Shown here: one piece after another, positions 35,948-44,114 of the stretch
Position numbering within the stretch: position 1 is the first letter of the stretch
Layout: every line of letters starts with the position of its first letter
Made by a program: the position numbers and the translations under genes
The notes under the pieces: generated by a model
Told to the model about the DNA's origin: nothing
Databases searched by the model: none
The model's input: the letters and a program-made list of their open reading frames with translations, nothing else
NCBI RefSeq assembly: GCF_028275115.1
Contig: NZ_JAQCNH010000027.1
Span: forward strand, 25,528-89,527
From: Halorientalis sp.
GTDB taxonomy: Archaea > Halobacteriota > Halobacteria > Halobacteriales > Haloarculaceae
Direction: 5' to 3'
Length of the DNA stretch: 64,000 bases

Positions 35948-36856
35948 ATGCCTGCGGAGACAACGACCAAGAGCACCAGCCGTTTCACGGCAGTCTTGAG
36001 GGTCGCGCGTGCACCGTTTCTCGCACTCCCGCTCACCCTCGCCGCGGTCGGCGTCGGTGCAGCGGCTGTCACCGGTGGCGCCGACGTCGGCCGCGCTGTG
36101 ATCGCTACGGTCGGCCTGACCGCCGCACACGTCGCTGTCAATGCCCTCAACGAAGCGCGGGATTACGAGACCGGAATCGACCTGGAAACCGATCCGACGC
36201 CGTTCAGTGGCGGGAGCGGGACCCTTCCGTCCGGCGAACTCTCGCCACGTGATGCTCGCCGCCTTGGCTACGCCGGTCTCGCGGTAGCTGCGGTAATCGG
36301 TGTCTGGTTCGTCTCCTTGGTCGGTCCGGCACTCATTCCGGTCGTCGCTCTCGGCGGGGTGACGGTCGCGGCCTACACGCCCGTGTTCACGAAATACGGT
36401 TTAGGCGAACTCGCCGCCGGACTTGGCCTCGGGTTTCTGCCCGTCGTCGGCATCGGCTTCGTCCAGACCGGCCAGTTCACTCCCGCGCTCCTCGTGACCG
36501 CGCTCCCACCCCTGTTTCTCACCTTCAACCTGCTGTTGTTGAACGAGTTTCCGGACCTCGAACCCGACCGTGACGGCGGTCGCCGTAACCTGATCCACCG
36601 ATTCGGCCGCCGAGCAGGCGGCCTGCTGTACGTGCTCGCCGGCGGTGCCACGGCCCTCGCCGTCGTCACTGCTGTCGCCACCGGGACGCTCCCACTGCCC
36701 GCACTCCTCGCGCTCGTCCCGTTCGTCCTGTTCGGCCGCTGTGCCCGCTGGGCGCTGACACGACCCGACACCGACGTTCCGACCGCGCGACTCCGGGACA
36801 ACGTCCTCTGGATTCTCGCGACGAACGTCGCGCTGGCCACGGGGCTTCTCGTCTGA
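35948..36856 (+). CDS. UbiA family prenyltransferase
   Basis: 302 residues from ATG 35948 (MPAETTTKS); ATG 35918 would add ten residues. Eight to nine membrane helices. First Asp-rich motif NALNEARDYETGIDLETD, second LLLNEFPDLEPDRDGGRRNL, separated by about 130 residues, bind prenyl diphosphate through Mg. Resembles MenA-type enzymes (prenylation of dihydroxynaphthoate for menaquinone) more than geranylgeranylglyceryl phosphate transferases. The exact acceptor is inferred. Confidence 0.85.
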   Translation: MPAETTTKSTSRFTAVLRVARAPFLALPLTLAAVGVGAAAVTGGADVGRAVIATVGLTAAHVAVNALNEARDYETGIDLETDPTPFSGGSGTLPSGELSPRDARRLGYAGLAVAAVIGVWFVSLVGPALIPVVALGGVTVAAYTPVFTKYGLGELAAGLGLGFLPVVGIGFVQTGQFTPALLVTALPPLFLTFNLLLLNEFPDLEPDRDGGRRNLIHRFGRRAGGLLYVLAGGATALAVVTAVATGTLPLPALLALVPFVLFGRCARWALTRPDTDVPTARLRDNVLWILATNVALATGLLV

Positions 36857-36936
36857 ACGTTCGGAACACAGTTCCAGAAACAGCGTTCGGCCCCGATGTC
36901 CGTCCTACTGAGTCGCCTCGAGCGGTAGCGGTCCAG

Positions 36937-37209
36937 TTACTCGTTTTTCGGCGGTGTGTCGAAGTAATCGAGTGCGTCGAGAACCGCCCCGATAATGAAA
37001 CTGATCACGGCCACGGCCAGGACGAGGCCAGTTAACAGGAGCGAAATCGGATCCGGGAGCGTGAACTGAAACGCCGCGATAAATACGCAGGTGATGATCG
37101 CGACGACGAGCAGGAACGATCCCGCACTGGGGTCTTCTCCCGTGAGAAACTCGATGCCCGAGAGGAACGTCGAGCGCTGTGTATCGTCGTCGACGGTGTC
37201 TGCGCTCAT
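36937..37209 (-). CDS. Small membrane protein, two helices (90 aa)
   Basis: 90 residues from ATG 37209. Acidic N-terminus (MSADTVDDDTQRSTF), then two hydrophobic helices (FLLVVAIITCVFIAAF and SLLLTGLVLAVAVISFIIGAVL), short polar tail. The ATG shares one base with the stop of the upstream gene (TGATG), so the two are translationally coupled. Likely interacting partners; no family recognised. Confidence 0.75.
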   Translation of the reverse strand: MSADTVDDDTQRSTFLSGIEFLTGEDPSAGSFLLVVAIITCVFIAAFQFTLPDPISLLLTGLVLAVAVISFIIGAVLDALDYFDTPPKNE

Positions 37210-37445
37210 CAGGCCGACCCCGCTGTCTGCTGTTCGGCGGCTTTCTGCACGATCTGCACCAGGTGTGACACCCAGATGCCGGCCGTGAATCCAAACAGCG
37301 TCGAGACGACGACGGACTTGACCAGTAACTCCAGTGGCGCGAACGCTGCGATTAGACAGAGTGCACCGAACAAGAACATCAGTCCGTACTGGATTCGGGT
37401 TTCGAGTTCGAGCTGTCGGATTTGGTCTCCTACTGTTGTGCTCAT
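37209..37445 (-). CDS. Small membrane protein, two helices (78 aa)
   Basis: 78 residues. MSTTVGDQIRQLELETRIQY forms a charged helix, followed by two membrane helices (GLMFLFGALCLIAAFAPL, LVKSVVVSTLFGFTAGIWV) and a polar end. Overlaps its downstream partner by one base. The pair may form a small membrane complex. Function unknown. Confidence 0.75.
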   Translation of the reverse strand: MSTTVGDQIRQLELETRIQYGLMFLFGALCLIAAFAPLELLVKSVVVSTLFGFTAGIWVSHLVQIVQKAAEQQTAGSA

Positions 37446-37773
37446 GTTGTATCGTTGGTGTTTTGATCGGGTTGGAGCCGCCGGTTTCCGCAGTCACGGA
37501 GACTGCTATCACTCGGTCGGTGTCCAGTCTGGCGGAGTACCCGTCGGACGCTCACCGGCAGACCAAGACACCGAACTCCGGTGTGAGAAGGGACCTACGA
37601 GCCCCGTACACGGGTCCGCACCGCGAGTACGGGTCACCATCCGACGGGAGCCGTACCTGCGATACGGTGTCCGCATCGCCGCTCAGGCTTGGTGCGCCGG
37701 TCCTTTTTGAGTATTCTCACTTAGAAATCTGGTACGAATCCCAGACGTATTAATCACTGGTTCTGGCAAACGG

Positions 37774-38045
37774 CGCGGCTCCGCTCCTCGACGGAGCCGC
37801 GTCCGTATGATGCGGGAGAGCCACGTCACCGGGACGTGGCAGGCGTTACACTCTACCCGTTTCCAGGTCCCGCCGGCTGCCCCGAATCAGCGTTGCCGCG
37901 AGCCGGTCGCGTTTTGCTGTCGCCGCCGGTAGACGGCCGCCAGTATCGTGAGGTTGACCGCGCCGGGGCAGTTTCGATGACGGGTTCAAATCCTCACTCG
38001 AAATCTCGACCCTCGAAACAGAACCCTGTAGCAGCAGGGCTGTGC
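37774..38045 (+). ncRNA. Candidate structured RNA gene
   Basis: The 629-base gap 37446-38074 holds no protein gene with haloarchaeal composition. A TATA-like CGTATTAATC (37746-37755) predicts transcription from about 37774, exactly where a perfect 10-bp stem starts: CGCGGCTCCG (37774-37783) with CGGAGCCGCG (37792-37801). A second stem pairs 37821-37827 with 37833-37839, CTGCCCC 37877-37883 can pair with GGGGCAG 37965-37971, and a small CCCTG/CAGGG stem lies at 38024-38039. It lacks RNase P and SRP RNA signatures. Ends are guesses. Confidence 0.4.
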
Positions 38046-38074
38046 GGTGGATTTAATCGGATGAAGTGAGGTTA

Positions 38075-38252
38075 TGGGGTCGGAGAGATTTGAACTCCCG
38101 ATCGACTGATATCTCCGGTCGCGCCTCGGAACCCCAGAGGGTCATCAGCGCGGACGGTGATCAGCCGTCCGCTCAGTATATCAGTCTGGAGTTTCGTCAC
38201 CGGGCGCGGTGCCTCTGGAGTCAGTCGCCATGCCGGACTTGGCCACGACCCC
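38075..38252 (-). tRNA. trnW: tRNA-Trp(CCA) with 104-base intron
   Basis: Acceptor stem GGGGTCG (38252-38246) pairs with CGACCCC; discriminator A at 38075, no encoded CCA. T-arm GGGAG TTCAAAT CTCTC with one G-U pair. Anticodon stem ACTGA/TCAGT encloses loop C-T-C-C-A-G-A with anticodon CCA at 38218-38216. The intron lies after position 37 (38214-38111) as in other haloarchaeal tRNA-Trp genes, leaving a 74-nt mature tRNA. Transcribed toward lower coordinates. Confidence 0.95.
38111..38214 (-). ncRNA. tRNA-Trp intron encoding a box C/D 2'-O-methylation guide
   Basis: Box C-like GTGACGA, box D' CTGA, box C' CTGATGA and a D-like CCGA are in order. The guide before D' (ACTGATAT) pairs with exon-2 ATATCAGT so that the fifth base upstream of D' faces U39. 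The guide before D (CCTCTGGGGTT) pairs with CTCCAGAGG so that its fifth base faces C34. This reproduces the known haloarchaeal self-guiding modification of pre-tRNA-Trp. Confidence 0.85.
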
Positions 38253-38297
38253 GTGTTATTTGATTAGACTAGTTTCCGTAAAGAGATTTCGATTCGG

Positions 38298-38525
38298 TCA
38301 GTCCCGGTCCGTCTCCGACCAGTCGCAGTCCTGACACTTCTGTCCGGTGACGAACTCGGTGACGGAAGGCATGTAACCCACTTCGAGAACGTTGCCGCCA
38401 CAGTCGGGGCAGTCCTGGCTCGCGTCTTCGATAGACTCTGCGTCCATCACGCTGTCGCCTTCGATAATTTCGGCCAGTTTGCCGGGCGTGACCATCCGTC
38501 CCTGAACAACGCGGTTGTCGGCCAT
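38298..38525 (-). CDS. DUF5795 family zinc-finger protein
   Basis: 75 residues. MADNRVVQGRMVTPGKLAEI start, then CPDCGGNVLEVGY and KCQDCDWSE give two CxxC pairs spaced to bind one zinc. Highly typical of the haloarchaeal DUF5795 family, function unknown. Followed by tRNA-Trp downstream and preceded by the DUF5794 membrane protein gene on the same strand with 48 bases between. Confidence 0.88.
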   Translation of the reverse strand: MADNRVVQGRMVTPGKLAEIIEGDSVMDAESIEDASQDCPDCGGNVLEVGYMPSVTEFVTGQKCQDCDWSETDRD

Positions 38526-38573
38526 ATCTACATTCGCGGGGTCACGTTCCTAAACTTTCCCTTCGACGCGAAC

Positions 38574-39434
38574 TTACAGCCAGGGGGCGTGGTCCTCTTC
38601 GGCGACGGTGTCGGGACTCGCAGGGCCCACGGAGTCGTACTCGTCGTCGGCCCGGGACTGGTCGCCGCCGTCAGAACCGTCGTCGGAGCGGAGGTCGGCC
38701 ACCGAGTCCTGCGGGTCGAACGCGAACAGGAAAGTCATACCCAGTACGGCCAGGGCCAGCGGCGCGTCACCGGGTACGAGGCCGAACAGACCCAGCGGGA
38801 GGACACCGAGTGCGACGGCACTCCCGAACCGGAACCGGTCGATGTCCACGATGTCGCGAAGCCACGGCCCAAAAACGGCGAGGTGGAGCGCGAACCCGAC
38901 TGCAACGAGCGCCGCTGCGGCCGCTCGCAGCATCAGACCGGGGTCGAACTGGACGACCAGTGCCGCGCCGGCAGGGTCCAGGCTGGCGACCAGTCCGAGC
39001 GCGATAATAATCGCCGGCCGCGGGAGGAGGTCACCGACCCGGGCGCTCGCGGTCTGTGCGGCGACCGCGAGGATGACGAGACCGGCGAACCGCTTGAATA
39101 CCCCGAGGTCGATGAACCCCGCGATGGTCGGGGCCAATGCCGCCTCGACGACTGCGCCAACGACGACGACGCTCCCGACGAGCAGGACGGATCTCGCCTG
39201 CTCTCTCGGCGAACCGTCCATGTCGGCGAGGACAACCGCGACGGTCGCGCTCCCGCCGAAGATCAACAGACCGACCTCCAGAATTCCCGTCGGTTCGGAC
39301 AGGGCACCGGCGAGAACGAGTGCCGGGAAGATACCGTCGAGTAACGGAAGACACATAACGGTCGCAAGCAGGCGCGTCGCACCGCCGACGCGTCGCTCGA
39401 TACGAAGCGCGACCGGATGCTGAGACTGGCTCAT
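38574..39434 (-). CDS. DUF5794 family multi-helix membrane protein
   Basis: 286 residues with about seven hydrophobic helices from residue 17 to 235 (LLATVMCLPLLDGIFPALVL, SVLLVGSVVVVGAVVEAALA and so on) and an acidic disordered tail of about 45 residues. Occurs beside DUF5795 in haloarchaea as I recall. Function unknown. ATG 39434 directly follows the TGA of a small upstream ORF. Confidence 0.85.
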   Translation of the reverse strand: MSQSQHPVALRIERRVGGATRLLATVMCLPLLDGIFPALVLAGALSEPTGILEVGLLIFGGSATVAVVLADMDGSPREQARSVLLVGSVVVVGAVVEAALAPTIAGFIDLGVFKRFAGLVILAVAAQTASARVGDLLPRPAIIIALGLVASLDPAGAALVVQFDPGLMLRAAAAALVAVGFALHLAVFGPWLRDIVDIDRFRFGSAVALGVLPLGLFGLVPGDAPLALAVLGMTFLFAFDPQDSVADLRSDDGSDGGDQSRADDEYDSVGPASPDTVAEEDHAPWL

Positions 39435-39635
39435 TCAGCGCGAGTGGCCCTCTCCCGTGGCCATCGGGTGGTGTGAACGACGTATCAGGGCGCGCCAGTG
39501 CGGGTCGACATCGCCCGCGGTGGCCGGTTTCTCCGCCGTATTGAATGTGCGGTCGTCGCAAAATGTGTTGTCGCCACTCGCGGCTAGTGACGGTTCGCTC
39601 GCGACACGCACGTTCGATTGGCTGGCGGAATCCAT
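39435..39635 (-). CDS. Possible small protein directly upstream of DUF5794 (66 aa)
   Basis: 66 residues from ATG 39635; its TGA abuts the DUF5794 ATG with no spacer. A TATA-like CTTATGA on the minus strand near 39660-39666 is 27 bases upstream, leaderless spacing. Contains NTFCDDRTFNTAEKPAT and a His-rich end; no family recognised. Composition is only mildly acidic. Position argues for a real cotranslated gene. The remaining gap to guaB (39636-39871) shows nothing else. Confidence 0.42.
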   Translation of the reverse strand: MDSASQSNVRVASEPSLAASGDNTFCDDRTFNTAEKPATAGDVDPHWRALIRRSHHPMATGEGHSR

Positions 39636-39871
39636 GCCTATAACAAGTATTGTCGGAGTCATAAGCGTTGTGTGGGATACGCCCCCACGGAACGGGAATC
39701 GTCCACTCACGGCGGCGGTTACTGTCCAGTCGTTTCGGTTGACAACGGATCCTGGGACGAACTCGGATTTTTTTCTGACGGGCCGGCCCGCGACAGGTCG
39801 AGTCGGTGTGAGCTGGCCGCCTGAACGGCCCGTCTCGCAACGTTTTTCCCCGGTCCGGTTCCACGGTTTAC

Positions 39872-41353
39872 ATGGCGAACGACAACGAGTTCTTCTCGGA
39901 GAAACTCCGGGTCCCGGAGGCGCTGACGTTCGACGACGTGCTTTTGCGACCCAAGGAGAGCCACGTTGAACCGGACGAAGCCAACACGACGACCCGCGTG
40001 TCCACGAACGTTGAGCTCACGGTTCCGGTTCTTTCGGCCGCGATGGACACCGTGACGGAAAGTGACATGTCTATCGCGATGGCTCGACAGGGCGGGCTGG
40101 GGGTCCTACACCAGAACATGACCATCGACGAGATGGTAACGGAAATCGAGCGCATCAAGCGTGCCGACGAACTCATTATTCGTGACGTGGTGACGGCCAA
40201 CCCCAGCCAGACCGTCCGGGACGTCGACGAGATGATGGAACAGGCAGGCGTCTCCGGCGCGCCGGTTGTCGACGAGGACGACGAGGTGCTCGGAATCATC
40301 TCGGGCACAGATATCCGTCCGTACTTGGAGGTCGGTGATCGCGACGAGGTCAACGAGGCCATGACTGACGAGGTCATCACCGCCCCCGAAGACGTGACTG
40401 CCCGCGAGGCGCTCGAGTTGATGTATGACCACAAGATCGAGCGAGTCCCCATCGTCGACGGCGAGAACCGCCTCGTCGGCCTCGTCACGATGCAGGGTAT
40501 CCTCCAGCGCCGGCAGTACGACGACGCCGCCCGCGACGAGAGCGGCAAACTCCGTGCTGGCGTCGCCGTCGGCCCCCACGACACCGAGCGCGCGACCGCC
40601 GCCGACGATGCCGGTGCCGACGTGCTGTTCATCGACTGCGCTCACGCGCACAATCGTACCGTGATAGATAGCGCCCGTGAAATCAAGAGCCTCGTCGATG
40701 CCGACGTAGTCGTCGGTAACATCGGCACCCGTGAGGCTGCCCGTGACGTGATCGGCTTCGCTGACGGGGTCAAGGTCGGCATCGGTCCGGGCTCGATCTG
40801 TACCACCCGCGTCGTCACCGGCGCCGGCATGCCACAGATTACTGCCGTCGCGCAGGTTGCCGACGTGGCCAGCCAGCACGACGTACCCGTCATCGCCGAC
40901 GGCGGCATCAGCTACTCCGGTGACGCTATCAAAGCCATCGCAGCCGGTGCCGACGCCGTGATGCTCGGCTCGTACTTCGCCGGGACGGCCGAGGCCCCCG
41001 GGCGTGTCGTCACGATGAACGGCAAAAAGTACAAACAGTACCGCGGTATGGGGAGTGTCGGCGCGATGAAGTCAGGCAGCGGCGAACGGTACCTCAAAGA
41101 GGAGGCCGAAGACGACGACCTCGTTCCTGAAGGCGTCGAGGCAGCCACACCGTATCAGGGCCCCCTCGAGGACGAGCTTCACCAGCTAGTCGGTGGCATG
41201 CAAAGCGGCATGGGCTACGTCGGTGCCGAGACGATTCCGGATTTCAAAGAGCGCGCCGAGTTCGTCCGCGTCTCCTCGGCCGGCCAGCAGGAGAGCCACC
41301 CCCACGACGTGGTCATCACCGACGAAGCACCGAACTACAGTCCCGGGGAGTGA
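39872..41353 (+). CDS. guaB: IMP dehydrogenase
   Basis: 493 residues. N-terminal [23 protein letters not shown] pair (about 95-210), catalytic Cys in [41 protein letters not shown] split across the phosphate site, and flap [10 protein letters not shown] with SGERYLKE. Oxidises IMP to XMP, the committed step of GMP synthesis; CBS domains bind adenine/guanine nucleotides for control. Full length. Promoter-like GGATTTTTTT lies about 105 bases upstream. Confidence 0.96.
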   Translation: MANDNEFFSEKLRVPEALTFDDVLLRPKESHVEPDEANTTTRVSTNVELTVPVLSAAMDTVTESDMSIAMARQGGLGVLHQNMTIDEMVTEIERIKRADELIIRDVVTANPSQTVRDVDEMMEQAGVSGAPVVDEDDEVLGIISGTDIRPYLEVGDRDEVNEAMTDEVITAPEDVTAREALELMYDHKIERVPIVDGENRLVGLVTMQGILQRRQYDDAARDESGKLRAGVAVGPHDTERATAADDAGADVLFIDCAHAHNRTVIDSAREIKSLVDADVVVGNIGTREAARDVIGFADGVKVGIGPGSICTTRVVTGAGMPQITAVAQVADVASQHDVPVIADGGISYSGDAIKAIAAGADAVMLGSYFAGTAEAPGRVVTMNGKKYKQYRGMGSVGAMKSGSGERYLKEEAEDDDLVPEGVEAATPYQGPLEDELHQLVGGMQSGMGYVGAETIPDFKERAEFVRVSSAGQQESHPHDVVITDEAPNYSPGE

Positions 41354-41457
41354 CACAACCGCGCTGACTGGAGCTAATAGCTCGTCCGACGGCCGGATGT
41401 CACCAGAGACCCCCGCCGTCCCGACGACAGTTCCAGCCCGTTCGCGACCGGCCACTC

Positions 41458-41583
41458 TCAGAGCCCTTTTCCTCGGGTCTCACAGACCGGGCTGCAGTAC
41501 GTGTTCGCCGCGGCGTTCGAGCTTGGGTGTGCACTGAACTCCTCGGTACAGTCGTTGCAGGTGTAGGTCTCGAACTCCGACAT
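41458..41583 (-). CDS. 41-residue zinc-finger microprotein
   Basis: ATG 41583 to TGA 41458. Starts MSEFETYTCNDCTEEF and ends TYCSPVCETRGKGL, so one CxxC and one CxxxC pair can bind a zinc ion. Resembles the many small haloarchaeal zinc-finger microproteins implicated in biofilm or stress traits, but this one is not assigned. No obvious operon partner; guaB ends convergently 104 bases away. Confidence 0.7.
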   Translation of the reverse strand: MSEFETYTCNDCTEEFSAHPSSNAAANTYCSPVCETRGKGL

Positions 41584-41766
41584 CGTTGTCGAATGGACGG
41601 GCCTGAGCAAAGTGCCCTTCGACTATCTTGATACAGCGAGAGAGTCCCGCCATTCCCGCGAGGGACGAGTGTTCCGACGCCGCCAGCGCCCCGTCGACCG
41701 CCACTGCGCTAGCCCGGAGTGCGTTCCATCTGCGTGTCGTGGTCCGCAGTAAGGGCGGGTCTCTCA

Positions 41767-41794
41767 TTCGCGTTCGTCCGGAGTCACGAACGCG
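41767..41794. repeat. Perfect 10-bp stem hairpin
   Basis: TCGCGTTCGT (41767-41776) and ACGAACGCGA (41785-41794) with an 8-base loop. It lies on the far side of the tRNA-Lys 3'-end repeats, so it may mark the outer end of that duplicated block or end a transcript. Function unknown. Confidence 0.65.
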
Positions 41795-41830
41795 AGCACC
41801 TACCGCTCGCGGAAGCGCTCGCCAGAGGAA

Positions 41831-42044
41831 CGGGCCGAAAGGGATTTGAACCACGGTCGTTCCGCTCCGCTCCACTCCCTGATTCAAATCCAGTGGGTGG
41901 AACGTCTACCGCCTGCAATCCGCGAGCAACTAAAAAACGGGCCGAAAGGGATTTGAACCACGGTCGTTCCGCTCCGCTCCACTCCCTGATTCAAATCCAG
42001 TGGGTTGAGCGTCTACCGCCTGCAATCCGCGAGCAACTGAAAAA
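41831..42044 (-). repeat. Two 107-bp tandem units carrying copies of the tRNA-Lys 3' end
   Basis: Units at 41831-41937 and 41938-42044 differ at only a few positions (for example GTGGGTGGAAC versus GTGGGTTGAGC). Each begins with the 22 bases that form the 3' end of tRNA-Lys (complement of GGTTCAAATCCCTTTCGGCC plus CG), identical to 42045-42066. Each ends with a run of five or six A on the plus strand, that is the poly-T terminator on the tRNA strand. Each unit also has a second TTCAAATC-like element. They are thus copies of tRNA tail plus terminator plus 80 bases. The surrounding 41584-41830 has no gene I can support. Confidence 0.85.
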
Positions 42045-42118
42045 CGGGCCGAAAGGGATTTGAACCCTTGACCGACGGCTTAAGAGGCCGTCGCTCTGCC
42101 GGACTGAGCTATCGGCCC
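42045..42118 (-). tRNA. trnK: tRNA-Lys(CTT)
   Basis: 74 nt. Acceptor GGGCCGA (42118-42112) pairs with TCGGCCC; discriminator G at 42045, no CCA encoded. D-arm AGCTCAGTCCGGCAGAGC (within TAGCTCAG), anticodon stem ACGGC/GCCGT with loop C-T-C-T-T-A-A, anticodon CTT; T-arm AAGGG TTCAAAT CCCTT perfect. A poly-T run follows the 3' end. Divergent from the TrkA-N/DHH gene. Confidence 0.95.
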
Positions 42119-42220
42119 CGGCAGCGGGCATACGTAGTGGAGTTGTATTGAAATACGTTTCCTTTCCCTCGTCGGGCGGTTTCCGAGTTCCCGCAGTTCG
42201 AGGACGTGACGGGAAGGTGT

Positions 42221-42229
42221 AATATAAGT
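42221..42229 (+). promoter_or_regulatory. TATA box of the TrkA-N/DHH gene
   Basis: AATATAAGT centred about 29 bases before ATG 42255, leaderless arrangement. Confidence 0.6.
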
Positions 42230-42254
42230 AGCTCCCGGACACATCGCCGGTATC

Positions 42255-43709
42255 ATGAGCAGCGCCATTACGATGGCCTCGATGTCTGCATATGCGATTC
42301 TTGGATGTGGGAGTGTGGGCCACGCGGTCGCCGAGGAACTGGAGACGGAAGGGAAAGAGGTCCTCATTCTCGACAAGGACGAGGGCCGCGTCGAAGCGCT
42401 CCGCGACCAGGACCTCGACGCACGCACCGCCGACATCCAGGAATCGGCGACTGCCGAGATAATCGAAGACCGTGACGTGCTCCTCATCCTCTCTTCGGAC
42501 GTCGAAGCCAACATGGCCGCCGTCCAGAACGCCCGGGAACGGGACGGCGAACAGTTCATCGTGGCGCGTGCGTCCGACCCCGTCTCCGCGGACGAACTCA
42601 CCGAAGCCGGTGCCGACGTGGTAATCAATCCGTCGGCCGTCATCGCCAACTCGGCGCTTCGCGCGCTGGAAACCGGCGAGATGGAGCACAAGGCCACCCA
42701 GCTCAGCGACGTCATCGCCGACACGGACGAGCGAATGGCCATCTTCATCCACCGGAGCCCCGACCCGGACTCCATCGCCAGCGCCGCTGCGCTCCAGTTG
42801 GTCGCCGACAGTCTCGACGTCGCGGCCGACATCATCTACCAGGGTGAGATCGGCCATCAGGAAAACCGGGCGTTCGTCAACCTCCTCGGGATCGAACTCC
42901 GACAGAACGGCGACGTCGACCTCGACCAGTTCGACACGTTCGCGCTGGTCGACAACGCGAAAGGCGGCGAACCGGAGGTCGAACACGAGGTCGACGTGGT
43001 GGTCGACCACTTCGAGCCCGAACACAATTACGACGCCGACTTCGTCGACGTGCGCCCGAACGTGTCCGCCACTTCGACTATCCTCACCAAGTATATCCAG
43101 GAACTCGATCTGAGTCTGGACGGGAACGTCGCGACCGCGCTCCTCTACGGTATCCGCGCCGAGACGCTCGACTTCAAACGCGACACCACACCCGCCGACC
43201 TGACGGCCGCCGCCTACCTCTATCCGTTCGCCGACCGCGACACGCTCGAACAGGTCGAGTCGCCGTCGATGTCGCCCGAGACACTGGACGTGCTGGCCGA
43301 AGCCATCCGCAATCGCGAGGTGAAGGGGTCACATCTCATCTCCAACGCCGGCTTCATCCGCGACCGTGACGCGCTCTCGCAGGCCGCACAACATCTCCTG
43401 AACCTGGAAGGGATCACCACGACTGCCGTGTTCGCGCTAGCCGACGACACCATCTACCTCGCCGCCCGCTCGAAGGATATCCGGATGGACATCGGCGCGG
43501 TGCTGGAAGACGCCTTCGCGGAGATTGGCGAGACTGCTGGCCACTCGACCGACGCCAGCGCGGAGGTCCCGCTGGGCATCTTCACCGGAATCGAGACCAA
43601 CGACGACAACCGCGACACGCTACTGGAACTGACCGAACAGGCCGTCAGGCAGAAGCTGTTTCAGGCGATGGGCGTCGACGGCAGCGACGGTGGCAGCAAC
43701 GGCAGCTAA
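42255..43709 (+). CDS. TrkA-N/RCK domain fused to DHH-family phosphoesterase
   Basis: 484 residues. N-terminal Rossmann TrkA-N (YAILGCGSVGHAVAEELETEG, about 12-130), then DHH phosphoesterase with HRSPDPDSIASAAALQL, DTFALVDNAKGG and DVVVDHFEPEHNYDAD, and a C-terminal DHHA1 domain with GSHLISNAGFIRDRD. DHH enzymes of this type hydrolyse nanoRNA or cyclic dinucleotides; fusion to an NAD- or c-di-AMP-sensing RCK-like domain is known in euryarchaea. Note the DNAKGG in place of a canonical DH; metal ligands come from neighbouring motifs. Activity is inferred. Confidence 0.9.
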   Translation: MSSAITMASMSAYAILGCGSVGHAVAEELETEGKEVLILDKDEGRVEALRDQDLDARTADIQESATAEIIEDRDVLLILSSDVEANMAAVQNARERDGEQFIVARASDPVSADELTEAGADVVINPSAVIANSALRALETGEMEHKATQLSDVIADTDERMAIFIHRSPDPDSIASAAALQLVADSLDVAADIIYQGEIGHQENRAFVNLLGIELRQNGDVDLDQFDTFALVDNAKGGEPEVEHEVDVVVDHFEPEHNYDADFVDVRPNVSATSTILTKYIQELDLSLDGNVATALLYGIRAETLDFKRDTTPADLTAAAYLYPFADRDTLEQVESPSMSPETLDVLAEAIRNREVKGSHLISNAGFIRDRDALSQAAQHLLNLEGITTTAVFALADDTIYLAARSKDIRMDIGAVLEDAFAEIGETAGHSTDASAEVPLGIFTGIETNDDNRDTLLELTEQAVRQKLFQAMGVDGSDGGSNGS

Positions 43710-43721
43710 GTCGGGCGAGAG

Positions 43722-44018
43722 TCAGGCCGTAATCTCTTCTTCCTGTTCTTCCTCCGGCGTCCGAAGGCGTTCGATGATGTCGCTGACCAGCACTACGTCA
43801 CCGACGGCCTGTACCCAGTCGTATGGCAGGACGATGCCCCGGTTGCCCTGAACGCGCTCACCGAACAGGTCGTGGTTGACCTCGTGCAGGGCCAGTCCCG
43901 TGACCTGCACGTCGTCCAGATCCAGTCGCACGTCCTCAACTTCGCCGACGAAGACACCGTTGTTCGAGTACACTTCTCGCCCCACCAGTGCGGTAATTTC
44001 CTGCGTTGGTCCATCCAT
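43722..44018 (-). CDS. PRC-barrel domain protein
   Basis: 98 residues from ATG 44018; a GTG 15 bases upstream is possible. EITALVGREVYSNNGVFVGEVEDVRLDLDDVQ split into strand blocks, VTGLALHEVN, and GIVLPYDWVQAVGDVVLVSD are the small beta-barrel of PRC domains, as in archaeal CdvA/RimM-type and SepF-linked proteins. Acidic tail EEEQEEEITA. Role unknown; some haloarchaeal PRC-barrel proteins act in cell division, which cannot be claimed here. Convergent with the DHH gene. Confidence 0.88.
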   Translation of the reverse strand: MDGPTQEITALVGREVYSNNGVFVGEVEDVRLDLDDVQVTGLALHEVNHDLFGERVQGNRGIVLPYDWVQAVGDVVLVSDIIERLRTPEEEQEEEITA

Positions 44019-44114
44019 ACGGACCTCCAACACAGCCTCCCTCTTAACTTTTGCCGGGCGTCTGACGGACGTCAGCCGAATCGATTCCAGAACCCACCAC
44101 AGACGACAGAACCG

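Noticed and set aside
37975..38000. GGGTTCAAATCC resembling a tRNA T-loop on the plus strand
   Set aside because: The flanking bases do not form a T-stem and no acceptor or anticodon arm can be built around it.
38066..38263. 65-residue ORF across tRNA-Trp
   Set aside because: Lies antisense over the tRNA and its intron; composition is not haloarchaeal.
42120..43025. Long ORF antisense to the TrkA-N/DHH gene running through tRNA-Lys
   Set aside because: Crosses a tRNA and the opposite-strand gene; no motifs.
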